Positions 1-6,183 of a stretch of 9,366 nt of DNA are shown here, one piece after another (position 1 is the stretch's first letter; each line of letters begins with the position of its first letter). The notes under the pieces are model-generated. The model was not told the origin of the DNA and did no database searches. It saw nothing but the letters and a program-made list of their open reading frames with translations. The stretch comes from Candidatus Bipolaricaulota bacterium. GTDB taxonomy: Bacteria > Bipolaricaulota > Bipolaricaulia > Bipolaricaulales > Bipolaricaulaceae. The stretch lies in assembly GCA_025060555.1 (NCBI GenBank), contig JANXBC010000045.1, positions 1 to 9,366 of the forward strand, read 5' to 3'. Made by a program: the position numbers and the translations under genes.

Positions 1-874
1 CCCGGCCAGAAATGATCCGACAACCCGCCGGCTGAAGCTCCAGCACCTCGAGGACCCCCTGGCCCGCGGCCACAAAAAGCCGATCCCGCCGAGGAAGGAT
101 TGAGCCCGGCGAACCAACGCTTCCTCCTTCCTCGACGACGCGGGTGCGCAAGACCTTCACCAGCTCGCCCTGCCAGGTCGTGTAAGCGCCAGGCTTTGGG
201 GAAAGGCCGCGCACAAGGTTGTGGATGCGCCGCGCTTCCCACTCCCAGCGGATCCTTCCGTCCTCCTTGTGCAGCTTGGGAGCAAGCGGCCCGTTGGGGG
301 GCTGGGGCTTGGGCGCGATCTCCCCGCGCCAGAACTTCTCCACCGTCTCCACGGCAAGCGCTGCGCCCATCCGGGCAAGCCTCTCCTCCAGTTCGCCCGC
401 CGTTTCGTTGGGGTCTATAGGGGTGGAACGCTGAAGGAGGATGGGGCCGGTGTCCATGCCCTCGTCCATGAGGAAGGTGGTAACCCCGCTCTCCCTTTCC
501 CCATGGATCAAGGCCCAGTTGATCGGCGCGGCTCCCCGGTACTTAGGAAGAAGAGAAGCATGAACATTTACGCACCCAAGGCGGGGAATTTTCAATACCA
601 CAGGGCGAAGAAGTTGACCAAACGCGGCGGTCACAAGGAGATCCAGCTCCAAGGAGCGCAGGACTTCCACGCAGTCTGAGCTATTGATGGATTTCGGCTG
701 AAGGAGTGGCAGGCCCAGCTTTTGGGCCGCGAGCTTCACCGGCGGCGGGGTGAGTTTGAGCCCACGGCCCGCGGGTTTGTCCGGCTGGGTGATCACCAAA
801 AGCACCCCAAAACGCTCGGCAAGCGCCTGGAGGATAGGAACAGCAAAAGAACTTGTTCCGGCGAAGGCTAGGCG
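1..874 (-). CDS. fmt: Methionyl-tRNA formyltransferase, C-terminus cut by the window edge
   Basis: Transfers a formyl group from 10-formyl-tetrahydrofolate to Met-tRNAfMet for translation initiation in the cytoplasm. The frame was read by translating the minus strand by hand. It opens with RLAFAGTSSFAVP (the family's N-terminal signature), then TQPDKPAGRG, then the catalytic core with Asn103, His105 (NVHASLLPKYRGAAPI) and Asp141 (MDEGMDTG), counting from the Arg codon at 872-874. The C-terminal domain begins near PLAPKLHKEDGRIRW, and the visible part ends in VLEVLELQPAG, so only a few dozen residues are missing beyond position 1. It follows def directly on the same strand, the usual def-fmt order. 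Oddity: there is no ATG, GTG, TTG, CTG, ATT or ATC in this frame upstream of the FAGT signature as far back as about position 1012, although the frame stays open into def. The 5' boundary given is therefore the first family-conserved codon, not a start codon. Identity is secure; the start is unresolved. Confidence 0.93.
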
Positions 875-1410
875 CGGACCTGGGCTGCGGAAGGTACCCC
901 CTCCTTTCGCAGCTGAAGCTCGCGAAAGACCCGTAGCACACGCTGCCGCTCGTTCACGGAAAGGTGATCGATGAAGAGCACGCCATCGAGGTGATCCAGC
1001 TCGTGCTGGATGAGGCGAGCATCGAGGCCCTCAACCTCAATGATATGGCGCTGCCCCTCTTCGTCCTGGTATTCCACCCGCACGCTTTTCGCCCGCGGAA
1101 CATCCGCCCATACCCCGGGAATGGAGAGGCAACCTTCCTCGTCGACCACGATGTCCTCAGAGCGCCAAAGGATGCGGGGGTTCAACATGATGATCGGCGC
1201 CCGCTCCCCATGGTCCTCCGCTCCTTCCCCGCTCAGGCGAACGATGGCGACGCGGGATAGAAACCCAAGCTGATTGGCGGCAAGACCAAGGCCTTCGATA
1301 CGGGAGAATGCCCCACGGAGAGCCTCGGCGATGGCTCGCGCATCCGGGCTACCTGGCCGCACAGGATGAGTGGGCTTCCTCAGGATGGGATCAGGGTAAA
1401 CTCGAACCAA
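868..1410 (-). CDS. def: Peptide deformylase
   Basis: Metalloenzyme that removes the N-formyl group from nascent proteins at the ribosome. With the TTG start at 1410 it is 180 residues, normal for the family. All three signature motifs are present: GLGLAANQ (about 40-47), EGCLS (92-96, metal ligand Cys94) and QHELDH (135-140, with two His ligands and the catalytic Glu). The TTG start is preferred over an ATG 17 codons upstream (1461). The TTG is preceded at 5 bp by GGAGG, and the protein then begins VRVYPDPILRKP, matching the usual family N-terminus; the upstream codons also lie over the promoter. It is transcribed divergently from recG and is followed by fmt, whose frame overlaps its end. 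The stop is TAG at 868-870. The C-terminal tail after the HELDH helix is ordinary apart from a G5 run at 898-902. Confidence 0.95.
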   Translation of the reverse strand: MVRVYPDPILRKPTHPVRPGSPDARAIAEALRGAFSRIEGLGLAANQLGFLSRVAIVRLSGEGAEDHGERAPIIMLNPRILWRSEDIVVDEEGCLSIPGVWADVPRAKSVRVEYQDEEGQRHIIEVEGLDARLIQHELDHLDGVLFIDHLSVNERQRVLRVFRELQLRKEGVPSAAQVRA

Positions 1411-1411
1411 C

Positions 1412-1441
1412 TTGGCCTCCTCCTCGTAAGGCTTATTATAA
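1412..1441 (+). promoter_or_regulatory. Probable recG operon promoter sharing its -10 with the def promoter
   Basis: The plus strand has TTGGCC at 1412-1417 and, 16 bp later, TATTAT at 1434-1439 (or TTATAA at 1436-1441 with 18 bp). This -10 overlaps the def -10 on the opposite strand because both lie in the 13-bp inverted repeat GCTTATTATAAGC (1431-1443). A start about 7 bases downstream falls at or just before the GTG at 1449, so the recG mRNA would be nearly leaderless. Inferred from sequence only. Confidence 0.4.
1416..1420 (-). promoter_or_regulatory. Ribosome binding site deciding the def TTG start
   Basis: On the minus strand this reads GGAGG, followed by five bases and a TTG at 1410-1408. 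It sits inside a purine-rich GAGGAGGAGG stretch. It is the main reason to choose the TTG over the upstream ATG, which has no comparable site. Confidence 0.7.
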
Positions 1442-1443
1442 GC
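1431..1443. repeat. 13-bp perfect inverted repeat in the def-recG gap
   Basis: GCTTATTATAAGC has two perfectly complementary 6-bp arms around one central base. It lies in the centre of the 38-bp gap between the divergent genes and contains candidate -10 elements for both strands. It could also be an operator, but the -10 symmetry explains it adequately. Confidence 0.6.
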
Positions 1444-1461
1444 AAGTTGTGACAAGGGCAA
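1435..1461 (-). promoter_or_regulatory. Probable sigma70-type promoter of def-fmt
   Basis: The minus strand carries a perfect TATAAT at 1440-1435. A possible -35 TTGCCC lies at 1461-1456, with a 15-bp spacer that is shorter than ideal. A second weak candidate, TTGTCA at 1455-1450, is too close. Transcription would start around 1428, giving a leader of about 18 bases that holds the GGAGG. The -10 assignment is convincing; the -35 is not. Confidence 0.55.
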
Positions 1462-3722
1462 CTCCTGAGGATCTTCCGGCGCGCGTGGCCCTCGTGCGCA
1501 AGGTGCTTGAACTGGAACGCCGCAAGGGTTTCACCGACGCCGCGGTGGTCGGAGGCCTGGAGGTGCTGGTGCAAAACCAGCTCCCCGAGGTGGCGACGCT
1601 CGTCGCCGGCTACCGCGGACTAAGCAAGCCCGAGCGGGAAAAAGCCCTCGCCCGCTTGGAAGCTCGCTTGGAGCGACTCTTGCAAGGCGAGGATCGCCTT
1701 AGGCTGGAAAGCCCGATCCGCTACGCCCCCGGGGTAGGAGAAAAGCGCGAGGCCCTTTTTCAAAAACTGGGGATCCACACTGTGGAGGACCTCCTCAATT
1801 TCCTTCCCCGGCGGCTTGAGGACCGCACCCAACTCCGTCCCATTAAGGAATTGCGCGATGGAGAAAACGCCCTCGTAGAAGGAATTTTACGGGCGAAATC
1901 CAAGGTGAAGGTCAGGCCTAAACTGGAGTTGGTGAAGGCCGCGCTCGACGATGGGACTGGTATCCTCTTTGGGGTCTGGTTCAATCAACCCTGGATTTGG
2001 GATCAACTTGAGCAGGGAGAACGGTACGCGTTCTACGGCAAGGTACAAGTGCGTTTTGGTGAGATCCAGATAGAAAACCCTGTTTGGGAAAAGGCTGACA
2101 AAAAAGAACAGACTGGGCGTGTTGTTCCCATCTATCCCAGCACCGAAGGGCTATCGCAAAATATCCTCCAAGGGGTGATCCGCCGGACGTTAAGGCGGGT
2201 GCACACACGGATTCCCGAGGTGATCCCCGAGGAGATCCGTGCGCGGTATAACCTCTTGCCACGCCGCGAGGCCCTGCGGAGGATTCATTTCCCCGAAAGC
2301 CCAGAAGAATTCGAAAAGGCGCGGGAAACCCTGGCCTTCGAGGAACTCTTTTTGCTTCAGGTTGGCCTCATCCTCCATCGCCGGCGGGAGACAGTGGGAC
2401 GGGCTGTGCAGCCGGATCCAACGTGGATTGACGCCTTCTTAGGAAATCTTCCGTTTCCCCTAACCCCCTCGCAGAAGAGAGCTATTGCCAAAATCGAAGC
2501 GGATTTGCGCGCCCCATACCCCATGCTGCGCCTCCTTCAAGGGGATGTGGGTTCTGGGAAGACCGTGGTTGCTGCGGCGGCTTGCGCGATGGTTGCCTCC
2601 GCCGGAGCGCAGGCCGCGGTGATGGCCCCCACGGAAATCCTTGCCGAACAACATTTTTACGTGTTCCATGAACTCCTCCGCCCACTCCCACTGAAGGTTG
2701 GGCTGCTCAGTGGAGGGCTTGGAAGAAAGGAGCGCGAGGAACTACTTTCGCGCATCGCCCAAGGGGAAATCCAGGTGGTAGTGGGGACTCACGCCCTGCT
2801 CGAGGAGGACGTGGAGTTCAAGGACTTGGCCTTGGTGGTGATTGACGAACAGCACCGCTTTGGGGTGATCCAGCGTGCTTGTCTGGAGAGGAAAGGGCGC
2901 GGGACGAACGTGCTAGTGATGTCCGCCACCCCCATTCCGCGCACGGTCGTCCTCACCGTGTACGGGGAATTTGAACTTTCCGTGCTGGAGGAACTTCCAG
3001 TTCCGCGCAGAAACGTGCAAACCCTTTGGGTTTCCGAGAGTCGGCGCGAGGAAGTTTATGAGGAGGTGGGCCGTCGTCTGCGCCAAGGGGAAAAGGGTTA
3101 CGTGGTTTTTCCCCTGGTGGAGGAATCGGAGGAGTTGGATCTGCGGGCGGCCACCGCGGCCTACGAAGAGCTGCGGGCGCGCTTTGGGGAGGTCGTGGGT
3201 CTTTTGCATGGCCGCATGCCCTCCGAGGAAAAGCGGGGGGTGATGGCGGCGTTTCGCGCCGGAAAACTCCGTCTTCTTGTGGCGACCACGGTGGTGGAAC
3301 TGGGGCTGGATGTGCCCGATGCTTCGTTCTTGGTCATTGAACATGCTGATCGGTTCGGGCTGGCGCAGTTGCACCAGATGCGGGGCCGCATCGGCCGACA
3401 AGGGCAAGCCGCGGTCTGCTGGGCATTGGCCGATCCCACCACGGAGGAAGCGCGGGAGCGGCTCACCGCCTTCCGCGATCTAACTGATGGGTTTAAGATC
3501 GCTGAGGCGGACCTGCGGATACGCGGGCCCGGGGATCTCCTGGGGACAGCGCAACACGGGTTTATCTCTAAATTTCGGGCCGCTGATCTTGTGCACGACC
3601 TGGGCCTTTTGGAACGCGCGAGAACGGAAGCGAAGAGGCTTGCGGAAAAGGGCATCCCTCCGGAGATCTCCGCGGAGGTGGAGCGACGCTTCGGCAAGGA
3701 TTTGGAGCTTTTGGGGGTATGA
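1449..3722 (+). CDS. recG: ATP-dependent DNA helicase RecG
   Basis: Superfamily 2 branch-migration helicase that reverses stalled replication forks, processes Holliday junctions and unwinds R-loops. From the GTG start it is 757 residues. The order is an N-terminal extension (1 to about 90), a helix-hairpin signature YAPGVG (from 92), the OB-fold wedge (to about 210), Walker A GDVGSGKT (365-372), motif II DEQH (466-469), SATPIPRT (492-499), and the arginine-finger motif GRIGR (646-650). The C-terminus has RIRGPGDLLGTAQHG and FRAADL, as in the family. E. coli RecG reaches the equivalent of YAPGVG within about 15 residues, so roughly 80 residues are extra, recalling the extended N-terminus of Thermotoga RecG. 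An upstream in-frame ATG at 1308 was rejected because it would run antisense through the start of def. No Shine-Dalgarno sequence precedes 1449, so translation may be leaderless. First gene of a five-gene run; its TGA abuts the gatC ATG. Confidence 0.95.
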   Translation: MTRATPEDLPARVALVRKVLELERRKGFTDAAVVGGLEVLVQNQLPEVATLVAGYRGLSKPEREKALARLEARLERLLQGEDRLRLESPIRYAPGVGEKREALFQKLGIHTVEDLLNFLPRRLEDRTQLRPIKELRDGENALVEGILRAKSKVKVRPKLELVKAALDDGTGILFGVWFNQPWIWDQLEQGERYAFYGKVQVRFGEIQIENPVWEKADKKEQTGRVVPIYPSTEGLSQNILQGVIRRTLRRVHTRIPEVIPEEIRARYNLLPRREALRRIHFPESPEEFEKARETLAFEELFLLQVGLILHRRRETVGRAVQPDPTWIDAFLGNLPFPLTPSQKRAIAKIEADLRAPYPMLRLLQGDVGSGKTVVAAAACAMVASAGAQAAVMAPTEILAEQHFYVFHELLRPLPLKVGLLSGGLGRKEREELLSRIAQGEIQVVVGTHALLEEDVEFKDLALVVIDEQHRFGVIQRACLERKGRGTNVLVMSATPIPRTVVLTVYGEFELSVLEELPVPRRNVQTLWVSESRREEVYEEVGRRLRQGEKGYVVFPLVEESEELDLRAATAAYEELRARFGEVVGLLHGRMPSEEKRGVMAAFRAGKLRLLVATTVVELGLDVPDASFLVIEHADRFGLAQLHQMRGRIGRQGQAAVCWALADPTTEEARERLTAFRDLTDGFKIAEADLRIRGPGDLLGTAQHGFISKFRAADLVHDLGLLERARTEAKRLAEKGIPPEISAEVERRFGKDLELLGV

Positions 3723-4010
3723 ATGATCGATGAAGAGATGATGGCCAAAGTGGACGCTTTGGCGGGGTTGCGGCTGACCCCCGAGGAAAGGGAGCGCCTT
3801 CGTGCGGATTTGGCGAGGATTCTGGCCTACTTTCAGAAGTTGCAAGAGGTGCCAACCGAGGGGGTACCACCGTTTTCGCCTCTGCCAGGCGTGGTGAATG
3901 TGCTCAGGGACGATGAGCCGGAACCATCGCTTCCCCACGCGGAGGCCCTGAAAAACGCACCGGAGGAGGATGCCGGATTCTTCGCCGTTCCTCCGCTTTT
4001 CCCCTCATGA
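3723..4010 (+). CDS. gatC: Asp-tRNA(Asn)/Glu-tRNA(Gln) amidotransferase subunit C
   Basis: Small non-catalytic subunit of GatCAB, which converts mischarged Glu-tRNA(Gln) or Asp-tRNA(Asn) to the correct aminoacyl-tRNA. It wraps around the GatA-GatB interface. The 95 residues match the family length. The N-terminal helical part has the typical VDALAGLRLTPEERERLRAD pattern, and the C-terminal part has LRDDEPEPSL, ALKNAPEEDAGFFAVP, corresponding to the family's conserved NAP..GFF.VP tail. The ATG directly follows the recG TGA, with a G5 run (3713-3717) inside the recG end acting as a binding site. Its TGA overlaps the next ATG by 4 bp. gatA and gatB are not here, so the subunits must be encoded elsewhere. 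Confidence 0.9.
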   Translation: MIDEEMMAKVDALAGLRLTPEERERLRADLARILAYFQKLQEVPTEGVPPFSPLPGVVNVLRDDEPEPSLPHAEALKNAPEEDAGFFAVPPLFPS

Positions 4011-4990
4011 GGGAAAACCCCGTGCGGGTTGGGGCGGCCTGGGTTGTCAAACGCAGCCGCCTTGTCACCATAAATCAGGAAGGCCTGGAACGCTTGGGCG
4101 AAGAGCTCCTTCCCCTTCCCGCGCCGGTTTGGGTTAGCCGGTACCACTTCCGCGGCGATGAGGAATTGACCCTGCGTTATCTCTTGCTCCTCGACGCTTT
4201 GAATTTTTGCTTTTGGCCCCCTAGGGGATTTCCCAACCCCCCCAAACTTGCGTGCGGAGAAAAGCAAGGGGAGAGATGGGCGATACAGGGACCAGAAGGG
4301 GAAAGGCTCACCGGGTACTACGCCCTAAGTTACAGCCTGCGCCTTGCGGCCGAAAATTGCCCGGAATTTTTCTCCGCGGAGCGATTGGCAAGGGTTACGG
4401 CAGAAGACATGCGCGAGATCCTCGGGCAGATCCCACTCATTTCCTGGCGGGTTGCGGCCGCGCGGGAAGTTGGGTTTCTTCTCGCGCAATTCGCCTCAGC
4501 CACCGACTTTTTCGCGCAGGCCAGGGGATCAGCCCAAAGAATTGTGGAACTTCTCACCGCCCATCTTCCCCTGTTTCGCGACGCGGCCCTTTATGACTCC
4601 CGCTGGATTCCTTTTTATAAGCGGGCCCAAATCCTCGTGGCTGATCTTTGGGGAACCTTTGACGGGGAAGGTTTAGGGGCCATTGAGGATTTGGGTTGGC
4701 TCACGGCTTTTGCGGACTATAAGCTTCCGCAGGTCCTCTGGTCCGCGGGGGCAATCAAGCTCCACCCCATTTTGGCTGAGCGGATCAAAAAGGGTGCGCT
4801 GATCCGCCGGGGAAGCCAAGAGGAAGTGGAGATTCGCGCGGCAACCGTAGTGGCTGTGGAAATGATTGCTCGTCAGCTGCGGAAAAAAGGGCGGGAATTC
4901 TGGCCATTTCAGGTGGACTGGCTCCTTTGGGAGCTCTCCCAAAAGGGGCTCCCCGTGCCGCATCATCGCACCCTGACCTGGGCTTACTAG
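4007..4990 (+). CDS. qng1: Queuosine 5'-phosphate N-glycosylase/hydrolase (Qng1, former DUF2419)
   Basis: Expected to cleave queuosine 5'-monophosphate, freeing the base queuine for reuse in tRNA. The family (human QNG1, formerly C9orf64) is related in fold to HhH DNA glycosylases and is common in eukaryotes but sparse in bacteria. The 327 residues match family length. Recognisable blocks are LNFCFW (65-70), TGYYAL (102-107), FYKRAQILVADLW (203-215), TAFADYKLPQ (233-242), QEEVEIRAAT (271-280), DWLLW (304-308) and the terminal HHRT (319-322). The two central blocks are nearly identical to my recollection of the human protein. There is no signal peptide or membrane segment, so it should be cytoplasmic. 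The ATG overlaps the gatC stop (ATGA) and tgt begins 2 bp after its TAG, so it is probably translated with both. The pairing with tgt, which puts the base into tRNA, independently supports the assignment. Base composition resembles its neighbours, so any transfer would be old. Confidence 0.9.
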   Translation: MRENPVRVGAAWVVKRSRLVTINQEGLERLGEELLPLPAPVWVSRYHFRGDEELTLRYLLLLDALNFCFWPPRGFPNPPKLACGEKQGERWAIQGPEGERLTGYYALSYSLRLAAENCPEFFSAERLARVTAEDMREILGQIPLISWRVAAAREVGFLLAQFASATDFFAQARGSAQRIVELLTAHLPLFRDAALYDSRWIPFYKRAQILVADLWGTFDGEGLGAIEDLGWLTAFADYKLPQVLWSAGAIKLHPILAERIKKGALIRRGSQEEVEIRAATVVAVEMIARQLRKKGREFWPFQVDWLLWELSQKGLPVPHHRTLTWAY

Positions 4991-4992
4991 CG

Positions 4993-6183
4993 ATGCCATT
5001 TACGGTGGTGAAGGAGATCCCCGGTTCGGAGTCGCGCCTGGGCCGGTTGGTGACGCGGCATGGGGTGGTGGAGACGCCAGCATTTGTGGCGGTGGCTACG
5101 CGGGGCACGGTGCGCGCCCTATCTAGCGAAGACCTGGAAAGCCTTGGTGTGCAAATCCTCATCGCTAACACTTATCATCTTTTCTTGCGCCCCGGCCCGG
5201 AGGCCATCGCCGAACACGGTGGTCTACACAGGTTCACAGGCTGGCATGGACCGTGGATGACGGATTCCGGGGGCTTCCAAGTCTTCTCGTTGGGGGCAGG
5301 CAAGTTGCACGGGGTTGGAAAAATCGCCTCCATTTTTCCTGGGGAGGCCAAGCCCAACCCCGCTGGCCTCTCCCTCGTGGAACTCACGGAAGAAGGTGCC
5401 TGGATCCGCTCCATCTTCGATGGGGCAAAATATCTTTTTTCTCCGGAAGAGGTGATCCGCATTGAGCGCCTCCTTGGGGCGGATGTGATCCTTCCCCTGG
5501 ATGAGTGCACCTCGCCGTTTCACGATTTGGTCTATACCAAGCAGGCCATGGAGCGCACACATCGCTGGGCCGAGCGGGCCCTTGTGGCGTTTGAGCGGAC
5601 GCAAGGGCTAGGGCCAAATCCGGAACAGGAACTTTGGGGCATCGTGCAAGGCGGGGCTTATGAAGAACTGCGTCGGAGGTCCGCTCGCACCATCGCAGGC
5701 CTCGGTTTCCCGGGCTTTGCCATCGGCGGCTCTTTGGGGAAAAGCAAAGAAGAGATGCATCGTGTGGTGGAGTGGGCGGTGGAGGAGCTTCCGCGCGACA
5801 AACCCCGGCACCTCTTGGGCATTGGGACCCTTGAGGATATCGTGGAGGCGGTGCGGCGGGGTGTGGACCTCTTCGACTGTGCCGCGCCTACGCGGCTTGC
5901 GCGAAATGGGTCCCTTCTCACCTTTTCAGCACCGGGGTTCCGCCTGAACATCGATAACGCCCGGTTCAGACGGGACGAAAATCCGGTAGATGAAAACTGT
6001 GATTGTCCCTGTTGTCGTCGCTATACCCGAGCTTTTCTGCATCATCTTCTCCGCACTGGAGAACTCTCGTACTTCCGGCTGGCTACACTGCATAACGTGC
6101 GGTTCATGGTGCGCTTTATGGCCTGGATTCGTGCGGAACTGGCCGCGGGGCGTTTGCCAACGCTGGAGCCCAAGCTCTCATGA
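4993..6183 (+). CDS. tgt: tRNA-guanine transglycosylase, likely queuine-inserting type
   Basis: Exchanges guanine-34 of GUN-anticodon tRNAs for a 7-deazaguanine base (preQ1 in most bacteria, queuine in eukaryotes). The 396-residue TIM barrel keeps the general acid/base Asp91 (TDSGGFQ), Asp170 in LDECT, VQGG (218-221), the nucleophile Asp295 (LFDC) and the zinc ligands Cys336, Cys338, Cys341 and His367. Two departures stand out. About 25 extra residues lie between Asp91 and Asp170 (about 101-128). The base-recognition loop, GGLAVGE in most bacteria, is GGSLGK (245-250) and one residue shorter: Gly246 to Asp295 is 49 residues against 50 in Zymomonas. From memory the Chlamydia trachomatis enzyme has a similar GGSLG loop and an insertion at the same place. 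The Cys of DECT is retained, unlike in human QTRT1. The ATG at 4993 lies 2 bp after the qng1 stop and gives a normal family N-terminus. Enzyme identity is secure; queuine preference is inference. Confidence 0.93.
   Translation: MPFTVVKEIPGSESRLGRLVTRHGVVETPAFVAVATRGTVRALSSEDLESLGVQILIANTYHLFLRPGPEAIAEHGGLHRFTGWHGPWMTDSGGFQVFSLGAGKLHGVGKIASIFPGEAKPNPAGLSLVELTEEGAWIRSIFDGAKYLFSPEEVIRIERLLGADVILPLDECTSPFHDLVYTKQAMERTHRWAERALVAFERTQGLGPNPEQELWGIVQGGAYEELRRRSARTIAGLGFPGFAIGGSLGKSKEEMHRVVEWAVEELPRDKPRHLLGIGTLEDIVEAVRRGVDLFDCAAPTRLARNGSLLTFSAPGFRLNIDNARFRRDENPVDENCDCPCCRRYTRAFLHHLLRTGELSYFRLATLHNVRFMVRFMAWIRAELAAGRLPTLEPKLS

Noticed and set aside
100..679. Plus-strand open frames at 100-420 and 221-679
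   Set aside because: They are antisense to the fmt coding frame, which carries all the family motifs. Their translations are Arg/Pro/Ser-rich without recognisable domains.
1308..1448. Longer RecG reading from the ATG at 1308
   Set aside because: It would be antisense to the start of def and its promoter, and the extra residues do not look like RecG. GTG 1449 begins after the def start and fits better.
1411..1461. Def starting from the ATG at 1461
   Set aside because: The added 17 residues lie over the TATAAT and GGAGG elements. The TTG at 1410 gives the usual family N-terminus with a well-placed binding site.
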